Shown here piece after piece: positions 6,625-13,613 of a DNA stretch of 15,748 nucleotides (the first letter of the stretch is position 1; every line of letters starts with the position of its first letter). Source of the stretch: an uncultured Oscillospiraceae bacterium. GTDB lineage: Bacteria; Bacillota; Clostridia; Oscillospirales; Oscillospiraceae. The notes below the pieces were generated by a model. That model was not told the origin of the DNA, did not search any database, and saw only the letters and a list, made by a program, of their open reading frames with translations. The position numbers and the translations under genes were made by a program. The DNA is taken from NCBI GenBank assembly GCA_905234575.1, contig CAJOIG010000009.1:1-15748 (forward strand), in the 5' to 3' direction.

Positions 6625-7680
6625 TTGTCACACATCGCCGCCATCCAACAGCATCTCGGAGAGCTGGACGCCCTCCTGCTCACCGACCCCATCACCATCC
6701 GCTACGCCTCCGGCTTTGCCATCACGGACGGCGCGGCCGTCATCGCCAAAAACGACGCCTGGCTCGTCACCGACAGCCGCTACATCGAGGCCGCCGAGGC
6801 CGCCGTCACCGACATGCGCGTGCTGTGCGTGAGCCGGGACAAGGGCCTCACGGCGCATCTGCAGGAGCTTTTGGCCCCCTTCTCCGCCGTGGGCGCGGAG
6901 GAGGACCGCATGAGCCGCAAGAGCTGGGACGACTACGAGCGGGACCTCGGCGCCGCGCTGCGCCCCGCCGCGCACATCGTCGGGGAGCTCCGCGCCTCCA
7001 AGGACGCCGCGGAGATCGAACTCTTCACCGCCGCCCAGCGTATCGCGGAGCGCGCCCTGGACGACATCCTGGGCCTTCTGCGTCCCGGTCTCACGGAATC
7101 GGAGGTCTCGGCGGAGCTCACCTACCGGATGCTGAAATACGGCAGCGAGAAAAACGCCTTCGACCCCATCGTCGTCACCGGCTCCAAGACCAGCCTGCCC
7201 CACGGCGTGCCAGGCGACAAGGTCATCCGGAAGGGCGATTTCGTCACCATGGACTTCGGCGCCATGTTCGGCGGCTATTGCTCCGACATGACCCGCACCG
7301 TCGCCGTCGGCCACGCCACGGAGGAGATGAAGCGGGTGTACGCCATCGTGCTGGAGGCCCAGCTCGCGGGCATCGACGCCGCCCGGGCGGGCGTTCCCGG
7401 CCGGGACGTGGACGGCGCAGCCCGCACCGTCATCGAGAAGGCGGGCTACGGCCCCTACTTCGGCCACGGCTTCGGCCACTCCCTCGGCCTCGAGATCCAC
7501 GAGGCCCCTAACGCCAATCCCGCGAACGCCGCCCCCCTGCCCCTCGGCGCGGTCATCTCCGCGGAGCCGGGCATCTATCTGCCCGGGAAGTTCGGCGTCC
7601 GCATCGAGGACGAGATGTGGCTCCGGGAGGACGGCGCCTACGTCATCACCAAGGCCCCCAAGGAGCTGATTATTCTATAA
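6625..7680 (+). CDS. M24B metallopeptidase, Xaa-Pro dipeptidase/aminopeptidase family
   Basis: This is a 351-residue cytoplasmic pita-bread-fold peptidase that cleaves N-terminal Xaa-Pro bonds. The N-terminal creatinase-like domain (1 to about 120) is followed by the catalytic domain with all five metal ligands: D210 (TMDFGAMFGG), D221 (CSDMTRTV), H285 (HGFGHSLGLEIHEAP), E314 (SAEPGIYLPG) and E328 (GVRIEDEMW). The start is TTG at 6625, one base after the GerMN stop, with GAGG nine bases upstream. The reading MSHIAAIQQHLGELDALLLT matches normal family N-termini, so I keep the TTG. It is the last gene of the cluster; efp follows on the same strand behind its own promoter, with no terminator between. 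Confidence 0.92.
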   Translation: MSHIAAIQQHLGELDALLLTDPITIRYASGFAITDGAAVIAKNDAWLVTDSRYIEAAEAAVTDMRVLCVSRDKGLTAHLQELLAPFSAVGAEEDRMSRKSWDDYERDLGAALRPAAHIVGELRASKDAAEIELFTAAQRIAERALDDILGLLRPGLTESEVSAELTYRMLKYGSEKNAFDPIVVTGSKTSLPHGVPGDKVIRKGDFVTMDFGAMFGGYCSDMTRTVAVGHATEEMKRVYAIVLEAQLAGIDAARAGVPGRDVDGAARTVIEKAGYGPYFGHGFGHSLGLEIHEAPNANPANAAPLPLGAVISAEPGIYLPGKFGVRIEDEMWLREDGAYVITKAPKELIIL

Positions 7681-7685
7681 AGCAC

Positions 7686-7714
7686 TTGCCAAGCCCAATT
7701 TTTTATAGTACAAT
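7686..7714 (+). promoter_or_regulatory. Sigma-A promoter of efp
   Basis: TTGCCA (7686-7691), a 17-base spacer and TACAAT (7709-7714). The start is expected near 7721, giving a leader of about 42 bases that ends in a strong GGAGG (7751-7755) eight bases before the ATG. Confidence 0.75.
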
Positions 7715-7762
7715 AAATCGTCCATACAGAAATACTTTGAATCATCAAATGGAGGATACACC

Positions 7763-8329
7763 ATGCCTATCACCGCAGGAGATTTTCGCAACGGCGTGAC
7801 GTTCGAGATGGACGGTCAGCCCATGCAGGTCATCGAGTTCCAGCACGTCAAGCCCGGCAAGGGCGCGGCCTTCGTCCGCACCAAGTACAAAAACATCATC
7901 ACCGGCGCCATCCGTGAGGAGAGCTTCAACCCCTCCGCCAAGTTCGAGAACGCCTTCGTCGAGCGGCGCGACATGGAATACAGCTACGCCGACGGCGACC
8001 TGTACTACTTCATGAACCCCGAGACCTACGAGCTCGAGCCCGTGGACAAGCATAACCTCTCCGACGGCTTCCGCTTCGTCAAGGAGAACGAGGTCTGCAC
8101 CCTCAGCTTCTACAACGGCGTCTGCTTCTCCGTCGAGGCCCCGAACTTCGTCGTCCTCGAGATCACCGAGACCGACCCGGGCTTCGCCGGCAACACCGCC
8201 ACGAACGCCACCAAGCCCGCCACCGTCGAGACCGGCGCGGAGGTCAAGGTGCCTCTGTTCATCGAGCCCGGCGAGCGCATCCAGATCGACACCCGCACCG
8301 GCGAGTACCTCGGCCGCGCGAAGGGCTGA
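7763..8329 (+). CDS. efp: Translation elongation factor P
   Basis: This is a 188-residue EF-P of standard length. EF-P binds between the P and E sites of the ribosome and relieves stalling at polyproline stretches. The three beta-barrel domains are all represented. The N-terminal KOW-like domain carries the loop HVKPGKGAAFVR with the functional lysine at K33 (a PGKG-type loop, as in Bacillus and Clostridia). The C-terminal OB domain ends with the signature region VKVPLFIEPGERIQIDTRTG and EYLGRAKG. GGAGG precedes the ATG. The neighbouring Xaa-Pro peptidase is a common companion of efp in Firmicutes. No modification enzyme gene is seen in the window. Notably, the two lipoproteins downstream are rich in Ala-Pro rather than Pro-Pro runs. 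Confidence 0.97.
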   Translation: MPITAGDFRNGVTFEMDGQPMQVIEFQHVKPGKGAAFVRTKYKNIITGAIREESFNPSAKFENAFVERRDMEYSYADGDLYYFMNPETYELEPVDKHNLSDGFRFVKENEVCTLSFYNGVCFSVEAPNFVVLEITETDPGFAGNTATNATKPATVETGAEVKVPLFIEPGERIQIDTRTGEYLGRAKG

Positions 8330-8347
8330 GCCCAAAGGAGCATCCCT

Positions 8348-8779
8348 ATGACCACTTCGGAAAAAGTCGCCTACTTGAAGGGCCTTGTGGAAGGCCTCGG
8401 CCTCGACAAGAACGAGAAGGAGGGCAAGGTCCTCTCCGTCATCCTCGACATTCTGGAGGATCTGTCCTATGACGTGGAGGAGCTCCACGACGGCATCGAC
8501 GAGCTGGGCGAGGGCCTGGACGCCGTGAGCGACGATCTCGAGGACGTGGAGGACATCCTCTTCGGCGACGAGGACGACGAGGACGACTGGGACGACGACG
8601 AGCTTGAGGAGGGCGACGAGGTCCTGGACGACGAGGATCTCGTGCTGTACGAGGCCCAGTGCCCCACCTGCGGCGAGACCGTCACCTTCGAGGAATCCGT
8701 CCTGGAGCAGGGCGGCATCGCCTGCCCCAACTGCGGCGAGAACCTGGAGTTCGACCTCGGCGAAGACGACGCCGAATGA
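8348..8779 (+). CDS. CD1247-type protein: helical N-terminal domain, acidic linker, C-terminal zinc ribbon
   Basis: This is a 143-residue protein. Residues 1-60 form a helical domain starting MTTSEKVAYLKGLVEGLGLD, the pattern of Clostridia proteins annotated as CD1247 N-terminal domain. Residues 61-102 are extremely acidic (runs such as GDEDDEDDWDDDELEEGDE). Residues 105-129 hold four zinc-binding cysteines as CPTC (C105, C108) and CPNC (C126, C129), and the tail is acidic again. AAAGGAG precedes the ATG, 18 bases after the efp stop, so it is co-transcribed with efp and ends at the terminator at 8798. The biochemical role is unknown; the zinc ribbon suggests contact with nucleic acid or protein. 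The family name is from memory of the N-terminal pattern. Confidence 0.85.
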   Translation: MTTSEKVAYLKGLVEGLGLDKNEKEGKVLSVILDILEDLSYDVEELHDGIDELGEGLDAVSDDLEDVEDILFGDEDDEDDWDDDELEEGDEVLDDEDLVLYEAQCPTCGETVTFEESVLEQGGIACPNCGENLEFDLGEDDAE

Positions 8780-8797
8780 CCCCTCATAAATGACCGA

Positions 8798-8830
8798 CGG
8801 CCCGGAGCTTCGCGCTCCGGGCCGTTTCTA
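8798..8830 (+). terminator. Rho-independent terminator of the efp operon
   Basis: An 11-bp perfect GC-rich stem (CGGCCCGGAGC at 8798-8808 with GCTCCGGGCCG at 8814-8824), loop TTCGC, followed by TTTCTA. It lies 18 bases after the stop of the zinc-ribbon gene. Confidence 0.85.
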
Positions 8831-8840
8831 TGTGATCGAA

Positions 8841-8857
8841 AACATTCACCGAATGTT
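8841..8857. repeat. Perfect inverted repeat, possible operator
   Basis: AACATTC, a 3-base spacer ACC and GAATGTT form a perfect 7-bp dyad, further flanked by TGTGA on the left and TTCACA on the right. It lies after the efp terminator and just upstream of the gene-free interval bounded by the terminator at 8990. It could be a repressor site or a small RNA hairpin; no regulator is identified. Confidence 0.4.
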
Positions 8858-8884
8858 CACAAATCGTTGGAAATTTATTCATGA

Positions 8885-9020
8885 TTTTTGATCGCTCCTG
8901 TTGTATCATACGATCACAGGGAGAAAGCCAGGCTCCCGCGAAAACGATTGCTGATCCTCATTTTTCACTCCTCTCTTCTTTTTTGTGCGAAGACGGACGA
9001 CCGAAAGGCCGTCCGTCTTT
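8885..9020 (+). ncRNA. Candidate small RNA in the efp / transglutaminase gap (low confidence)
   Basis: Between the efp-operon terminator (8798-8824) and a second plus-strand terminator (8990-9019) there is no convincing reading frame. A free-standing plus-strand terminator implies a short independent transcript. A weak promoter TTCACA (8856-8861), 18 bases, CATGAT (8880-8885) could start it near 8892. The stretch contains GGGAG...CTCCC pairing (8919-8936) and a pyrimidine-rich single strand CACTCCTCTCTTC whose CUCCU could pair with Shine-Dalgarno sequences. No known RNA family is recognised. The alternative is a backup terminator for efp readthrough. Confidence 0.3.
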
Positions 9021-9030
9021 GTGTTTTGTT
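8990..9030 (+). terminator. Second plus-strand terminator with GAAA loop
   Basis: AAGACGGAC (8990-8998) pairs with GTCCGTCTT (9011-9019), extended inwards by GACC/GGCC with one mismatch around a GAAA tetraloop. It is followed by TTTGTGTTTTGTTTT. On the minus strand the hairpin is followed by an A-rich tract, so it is oriented for plus-strand transcription, not for ending the convergent minus-strand operon. Confidence 0.75.
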
Positions 9031-9046
9031 TTATCCGGGCTCCTTA

Positions 9047-9988
9047 TCAATAGCCCCACGCCCCGACGGCGGAAATGCCCGTGTTCAGGACCGTGTAGTC
9101 GAGGGTTTGCTTGTCCGACGCCAGGGAGACGCAGAGAGCGCCGTTTCTCACGCCGAGGCCGTACAGAAGGCCCGCGGACGTATCCGGGGTCAGCGCGGCG
9201 CGGACCGCGCCCGTTCGCAGGTCGTAGTAGCAGACGGCCCGGGGGGTGTTGAAGTACAGCCGGTCCCGCACGAAGACGAGGCCCGTATACTGCTCCGGGA
9301 CCAGGGCGTCGTCGGCGTCGGGCCAGCGGTCCGGCATCGACGCGAGGACCTCCGTCTCCCAGGTCGCGCGGTCGCAGCGCAGGAGCCGGAAATCGCCGTC
9401 GATGTAATACGCCCAGGGCCCGTCGAAGATCACCCGGGTGACGGCCGCCGTCCAGGGGACGGCCTCGAGCGCGCCGCCGGGGACGGTCTCGGCGCTGTCC
9501 CAGCCGTAATGCCCGGTCTCCCAGGCGTCTGGCGCGCCGAACAGGAAATAGGCGTGGCGGATGAGTCCCAGCTTCTGGTTCTTGCCGTCGTCCCAGGTCG
9601 CATCGGTGAAATAGCGCGTCCCGTCCAGGGTAGCGAGGATCCAGGCGTGGTCCATGTCCTCGCTGTAGGTCATCACACCGTCGAGGCCCGCCAGCGCCGC
9701 GAGCCGGGCATAGCCCTCGGCATAGCCGACGCACACGGCGGTCCCCTCCGCCAGCGCGCCGTAGGCGGTCTCGCCCCGGAGGGTCGCGCCATAATCGCAG
9801 CGGAGCGCCAGCCAGTCGTGCAGCGCCGTGAGGGTCTCCAGGTCCGTCATGTCCGGTCGCACGCAGGCGGCAATCGCCGCCCGGCCCGCCTCGTCGGCGG
9901 CGGCAGACAGTTCCTCGTCTGTCAACGCCAGAGCCGGGGTCCCCAGCAGGAGGCCCAGGGCGAGGATCAGTCCGAACAGCCGCTTCAT
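9047..9988 (-). CDS. Secreted transglutaminase-like (papain-like fold) protein
   Basis: This is a 313-residue exported protein: signal peptide MKRLFGLILALGLLLGTPALA with cleavage near residue 21. A transglutaminase-like domain (about 45-150) contains the catalytic triad C86 (GTAVCVGYAEGYARL), H114 (MDHAWILATLDG) and D129 (FTDATWDD). The rest (about 165-313) looks like short beta-strand repeats (YYIDGDFRLLRCD, RLYFNTPRAVCYYDLRTG), similar to DUF5050-type propeller-like segments in Clostridia surface proteins. Bacterial homologues act as cysteine proteases or crosslinkers of the wall; the reaction here is not known. Its ATG overlaps the stop of the alpha-galactosidase by four bases (9985-9988), so it is translationally coupled. 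No minus-strand terminator is evident after it. Confidence 0.85.
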   Translation of the reverse strand: MKRLFGLILALGLLLGTPALALTDEELSAAADEAGRAAIAACVRPDMTDLETLTALHDWLALRCDYGATLRGETAYGALAEGTAVCVGYAEGYARLAALAGLDGVMTYSEDMDHAWILATLDGTRYFTDATWDDGKNQKLGLIRHAYFLFGAPDAWETGHYGWDSAETVPGGALEAVPWTAAVTRVIFDGPWAYYIDGDFRLLRCDRATWETEVLASMPDRWPDADDALVPEQYTGLVFVRDRLYFNTPRAVCYYDLRTGAVRAALTPDTSAGLLYGLGVRNGALCVSLASDKQTLDYTVLNTGISAVGAWGY

Positions 9989-12306
9989 TGGTTCGGCCCC
10001 GGCTCCGGGAGCCGCTCCCGGACGACCCGCTCCGCCCGGTAGATGGCGGAGCCGAAGTCCGCCTGCATCCGGAGGTTCTCGTTGTAGCCCGTGCCGAGGA
10101 AGCGGTTGTTCAGCCGCACGCCGCAGGCGATCGCCGCGCCGGAAGCCTCCAGCTTCTCCTTGCAGTCGCCCATCGCATACCGCGCGTCCACCGCGCTCAT
10201 GAGCAGGCTTCGCGGATTGACCCGGAAGGGGGAAATGTAGTTCACAAGGCTCCCGAAATCGCTCACCCGGAGGTTCTGATGCCGGGCCTGCAGGGTGTAC
10301 CGGGCGCCGGGCTCCAGGCCCGTGATCCGCAGCTCGTCCAGGGGCGGCGCGGCATGGGTCAGGCGATAGAAGATGCCGAGGGCGGCCTCCTCCGCGCCGA
10401 AGGAGAGCTGCCAGCGGGTCTCCCCCTCCGGGGCCGGGACCCGGGCAAAGCGCCCGAACTGGAACAGGCGGCGGTGCCGCTTGTAATACGAGATCTGGTC
10501 CGCGATGTCCTTCTCGTCCATCGGCGTGAGGAATTTCAGGTCCAGCTCATACCCCAGCACGCCGAAAAAGCTGACGTTGCCGCGGGTGGACAGGGGCGTG
10601 CGCCGCAGGGTCTGGGCGTGGGGGCTCGCCGTGACATGGGAGCCCATGGCGGACAGGGGATAGAGGTAGGAGACGCCGTCCTGGATGTCCAGGCGCTCCA
10701 CGGGGTCCGTGTCGTCCGAGGTCCAGATCTGCGGGCCGAAGCAAAGCATGCCGAGATCGAACCGGTTGCCGCCGGAGGCGCAGCTCTCGAGAAGGACCTC
10801 CGGCCGGGGTCCGAAGATGCGGCCCAGCACGTCGTACAGGCCAAGGATGTAGTCGTACGCCTTCGCGCCGATGGCGGTGCTGTGCCGGTTCATGTCCCAC
10901 TTGACGTAGGTGATGTCCGCACTGTCCAGGATGGCGGAGACGTTCTCCACGATGTAGTCCCGGACCTCCGGGCGCGTAAGGTCGAGAAGCAGCTCGTACC
11001 GCCCGAGGACCGGCTCCCGGCCGGGCTCCGTCAGCGCCCAGTCGGGATGGGCGCGGTAGAGGTCGCTGTCCGGGTTCACGGCCTCCGGCTCGAACCAGAG
11101 GCCCATGGAGAGGCCCTCGGCCTTCAGCTTTTTCGCCAGACCGCCGAGGCCGTTCGGCAGCTTCTTTTTGTTGACGGTATAGTCGCCGAGGCCGGCGTGC
11201 TCGTCGTTCCGCGCGCCGAACCAGCCGTCGTCCAGGACGAAGAGCTCGCAGCCGAGCTTCGCCGCGCGCTTGGCCAGATCCAGCAGGCGGCGCTCCGTGA
11301 AGTCCATGCCGCAGCCCTCCCAGTCGTTGTAGAGGACCGGGCGCTCCCGCCCCTCCCAGTACGCCGGGACGATGTGGTGATTGACGAAGTCGTGCATGTG
11401 GGCGGACAGGCCGTTGAACCCCTGGGCGGAAAAGCTCATCACCGCCTCGGGCGTGAAAAAGCTCTCGCCGGGAGCGAGCTCCCGCCGGAACCCCGCGGGG
11501 GACACGCCCTGCATCACCCGGGTCAGCCCCGTCATGGAGCGCTGGGCGGCGCCGTAGTGCTCGCCGGTCCAGACGAGGTTGAAGCCGTAGACCCGGCCGT
11601 GGTCCTGCCCGGCGTCCGGCTCAGAGAGCAGGAAGCCCGGGTTGTGCTGGTTCGAGGAAAAGCCCGTGCCGGATTCGCAGACCACCCGGGCCTCGTCCAC
11701 CGGCGTCACGCGGCGCTTCGCCTCCGCGATCCAGCCGCCGTGGAAGGAGGTCATGACGTACCGGCCCGGCAGATCGAGCAGGGAGCTCATGAGCTTCGTG
11801 ACCGCGGCGGGGGCATCCCCGGTGTTCGTCAGCACGGCGCGGCGGGTGATGACGTCCGCGGCGGGGAAGACCGTGAACAGCAGCGTCAGGGCAAGGCCCG
11901 CCGTTTCGTCCGCCAGCTTGACGGAAAGGGTCTCCTCGCCGCCCCGGGCCTGGGGCAGCGCCTCCATGGGGACGACGCCCGGCGTGACCTCGCAGCCGAC
12001 ATAGCGGAAGTCCGTGGCGCACCCGGCGGCGGTCTCCGCCTCCACGGGGCTCTCGCGGAAGTCGCCCCGGCCCATGCCGGACCAGGCCAGAGGCACGGTG
12101 TCGAGGGTATAGGCCTGGGCGCTCTGGTCGTAGGCCACCTCGCAGCCGTAGGGGGCGGCGGCCTTCACCGCCAGGGCGTCCGCGTCCGCCGCGGACACCC
12201 GGCCGCCGTAGTGCAGCAGCTCCAAATGCCCGAACGCCGTCACGCGCAGGAGCATCGTCGTCGTATCCGTATGCAGGGCAAACAGCCCATCCTTCGCTTC
12301 GATCAT
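9985..12306 (-). CDS. GH36 alpha-galactosidase
   Basis: This is a 773-residue cytoplasmic enzyme (no signal peptide) that hydrolyses terminal alpha-1,6-galactose from melibiose, raffinose-type oligosaccharides and galactomannans. Family architecture is complete: an N-terminal beta-supersandwich domain (about 1-315), a catalytic barrel (about 320-640) and a C-terminal beta domain. Active-site motifs: LDDGWFG (358-364), the nucleophile D471 in YVKWDMNRH, LLESCASGGNRFD, and the acid/base aspartate within WTSDDTDP (D531 or D532). The ATG at 12306 has GGGAGG about nine bases upstream. It is the first gene of a two-gene minus-strand operon with the transglutaminase-like protein. No sugar transporter or regulator is in the window. 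Confidence 0.96.
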   Translation of the reverse strand: MIEAKDGLFALHTDTTTMLLRVTAFGHLELLHYGGRVSAADADALAVKAAAPYGCEVAYDQSAQAYTLDTVPLAWSGMGRGDFRESPVEAETAAGCATDFRYVGCEVTPGVVPMEALPQARGGEETLSVKLADETAGLALTLLFTVFPAADVITRRAVLTNTGDAPAAVTKLMSSLLDLPGRYVMTSFHGGWIAEAKRRVTPVDEARVVCESGTGFSSNQHNPGFLLSEPDAGQDHGRVYGFNLVWTGEHYGAAQRSMTGLTRVMQGVSPAGFRRELAPGESFFTPEAVMSFSAQGFNGLSAHMHDFVNHHIVPAYWEGRERPVLYNDWEGCGMDFTERRLLDLAKRAAKLGCELFVLDDGWFGARNDEHAGLGDYTVNKKKLPNGLGGLAKKLKAEGLSMGLWFEPEAVNPDSDLYRAHPDWALTEPGREPVLGRYELLLDLTRPEVRDYIVENVSAILDSADITYVKWDMNRHSTAIGAKAYDYILGLYDVLGRIFGPRPEVLLESCASGGNRFDLGMLCFGPQIWTSDDTDPVERLDIQDGVSYLYPLSAMGSHVTASPHAQTLRRTPLSTRGNVSFFGVLGYELDLKFLTPMDEKDIADQISYYKRHRRLFQFGRFARVPAPEGETRWQLSFGAEEAALGIFYRLTHAAPPLDELRITGLEPGARYTLQARHQNLRVSDFGSLVNYISPFRVNPRSLLMSAVDARYAMGDCKEKLEASGAAIACGVRLNNRFLGTGYNENLRMQADFGSAIYRAERVVRERLPEPGPNQ

Positions 12307-12341
12307 GGAAGTGCCCTCCCGGGTTCGTTTCGTTCACCCGA

Positions 12342-12370
12342 ATTGTAGCATAAACCGCCGCCGCGGGCAA
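12342..12370 (-). promoter_or_regulatory. Sigma-A promoter of the alpha-galactosidase operon
   Basis: On the minus strand TTGCCC (12370-12365), a 17-base spacer and TACAAT (12347-12342). The start is expected near 12335, with a leader of about 29 bases. Its -35 is only seven bases from the -35 of the divergent nrnA promoter, so the two could compete or share a regulator. Confidence 0.75.
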
Positions 12371-12377
12371 TTGATTC

Positions 12378-12407
12378 TTGCTATTTCCTCCGGCGCCGTG
12401 GTAGAAT
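12378..12407 (+). promoter_or_regulatory. Extended -10 promoter placing the start of transcription on the nrnA ATG
   Basis: TTGCTA (12378-12383), an 18-base spacer and TAGAAT (12402-12407) preceded by TGG (12399-12401), an extended -10. The ATG begins at 12414, seven bases past the -10, which is where the transcription start is expected. No Shine-Dalgarno sequence is present. The mRNA is therefore probably leaderless. Confidence 0.65.
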
Positions 12408-12413
12408 CCGGCT

Positions 12414-13370
12414 ATGGAACTTCTTACGATACAACAGACGGCGGAACTGCTCAAAACCGCCGACGATGTGCTCATCGTCACCCACATCCGCCCGGACGGC
12501 GACGCCGCGGGCAGCGGCTGCGCGCTCTGCCTCGGCCTGCGCGTTCTGGGGAAGACCGCGTATCTCGCGGAGAACCCGCCCTCCATGCGGCGGTACGAGC
12601 CCTATCTCACGCCCTATTCTCCCCCGGCGGGGTTCCGGCCCCGCTTCGTCGCCGCGGTGGACACGGCGAGCGCCGGGCAGTTCCCGCCCGCCCACGCGGA
12701 CCTTGCCGCCCGCACGGACCTTGCCATCGATCACCACGGCACCAACAGCGGCTACGCCCGGGCGACGCTGCTCGACGATCATGCCGCCGCGGCGGGGGAG
12801 CTCGTGTACCTCGTACTGGACGCCCTCGGCGTGCCCATGACGCCCGCCATCGCGGAGGCGCTGTACACCGCCCTCGCCACCGACACCGCCTGCTTCCGCA
12901 CCGCGGGCACCACCGGGCGCACTCTCGCCATCGCCGCGAAGCTTCACGATTCGGGCTTCGACGTCTTCGGCCTGACCCGGCGGCTGTTCGAAACGAAAAG
13001 CGCGGCCCGGCTGCGGCTGGAGGCGGCCCTCTTCGGCGGGATGCGCTTTCCGAGGCCGGGCGTGTGCGTCATGGTCCTGCCGTATGAGACCATCCGCGCC
13101 TGCGGCGCGGGCGAGGACGACATGGACAAGCTCTCCACCCTCACCATGACCCCCGAGGGGACGAGGGCCGGGCTCCTCCTGCGCCAGCTCCCGGCGGGGG
13201 ACTGGAAGATCTCCCTGCGGACGGACGGGCGCGTCCACGCGGGCCGGGTCCTGCGCGCCGTGGGGGGCGGCGGCCATCCGGACGCCGCCGGGACGGTTTT
13301 GGCCGGGGACCCCGTCGAGCTGGAGGCCGCGATTCTGGCTGTTCTGGACCGCAGGACGGAAGGCGGATGA
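12414..13370 (+). CDS. nrnA: DHH/DHHA1 phosphoesterase, NrnA-like (oligoribonuclease / pAp phosphatase)
   Basis: This is a 318-residue cytoplasmic enzyme of normal NrnA length. NrnA degrades 2-5-mer RNA and dephosphorylates 3'-phosphoadenosine-5'-phosphate. The DHH domain has motif I THIRPDGDAAGSG (H24, D28, D30), motif II VDTAS (D83), motif III IDHHGTN (D106, H107, H108) and motif IV LATDTACFRTAGTT (D157), all manganese-ligand positions. The C-terminal DHHA1 domain carries VGGGGHPDAAGT (about 283-294). The start MELLTIQQTAELL matches the usual family N-terminus, so the ATG at 12414 is sound although it has no ribosome binding site. It is the only gene of its unit; a terminator lies about 110 bases after the stop. 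Other DHH phosphoesterases such as cyclic-dinucleotide hydrolases are less likely, as no GGDEF or PAS part is present. Confidence 0.93.
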   Translation: MELLTIQQTAELLKTADDVLIVTHIRPDGDAAGSGCALCLGLRVLGKTAYLAENPPSMRRYEPYLTPYSPPAGFRPRFVAAVDTASAGQFPPAHADLAARTDLAIDHHGTNSGYARATLLDDHAAAAGELVYLVLDALGVPMTPAIAEALYTALATDTACFRTAGTTGRTLAIAAKLHDSGFDVFGLTRRLFETKSAARLRLEAALFGGMRFPRPGVCVMVLPYETIRACGAGEDDMDKLSTLTMTPEGTRAGLLLRQLPAGDWKISLRTDGRVHAGRVLRAVGGGGHPDAAGTVLAGDPVELEAAILAVLDRRTEGG

Positions 13371-13475
13371 CCGCCCCAAACACGGCAAAAAACGCCCCTA
13401 AACATTTCATATTTTTAACATAAATTAATAGAAATAAATATGAAAAGCCCATTATGTTGATTTTTTATCAATTTT
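13371..13475. other. AT-rich island after nrnA with a perfect 10-bp inverted repeat
   Basis: This gene-free stretch is strikingly AT-rich from 13400 to 13480, unlike everything around it. It holds TTTCATATTT (13405-13414) and its exact inverse AAATATGAAA (13436-13445) separated by 21 bases, and further on TTGAT/ATCAA (13457-13471). No reading frame is supported. It may be the 3' untranslated region of nrnA before the terminator at 13479, or a protein-binding or bent-DNA segment. Confidence 0.4.
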
Positions 13476-13613
13476 TCAAAAAACCCCTTGACACAGGGGT
13501 TTTTCTATGATACATAACAGGCGAACGGACCCTGTGTCCGCAAAAAACGCCGCCACCGCCCCTGCATCACGGGCCCTGCAAACCACCCCTTTCTCCTCTT
13601 GATGCTTTCTCAT
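13476..13613 (-). CDS. Possible 45-residue small protein (doubtful)
   Basis: An ATG at 13613-13611 on the minus strand is preceded, nine bases upstream, by a good AAAGGAG site. The frame reads MRKHQEEKGVVCRARDAGAV and continues to ...PLCQGVF, with a short hydrophobic segment near the C-terminus. Its last codons and TGA lie inside the terminator at 13479-13504, a pattern often seen in spurious frames. No clear promoter is found upstream on this strand. It is reported because of the ribosome binding site only. Confidence 0.25.
   Translation of the reverse strand: MRKHQEEKGVVCRARDAGAVAAFFADTGSVRLLCIIEKPLCQGVF
13479..13504. terminator. Bidirectional terminator after nrnA
   Basis: AAAAACCCC (13479-13487), loop TTGACACA, GGGGTTTTT (13496-13504). 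A-run before and T-run after the GC stem make it usable on both strands. The loop contains TTGACA (13488-13493), which with TACATA 17 bases on (13511-13516) could also be a plus-strand promoter. Confidence 0.7.

Noticed and set aside
8888..10042. 384-residue plus-strand open frame beginning in the efp / transglutaminase gap
   Set aside because: It is antisense to the transglutaminase-like gene, with shadow-type composition, and crosses the plus-strand terminator at 8990-9019.
9988..12348. 786-residue plus-strand open frame
   Set aside because: It is an exact shadow of the alpha-galactosidase with no recognisable domain and no ribosome binding site.
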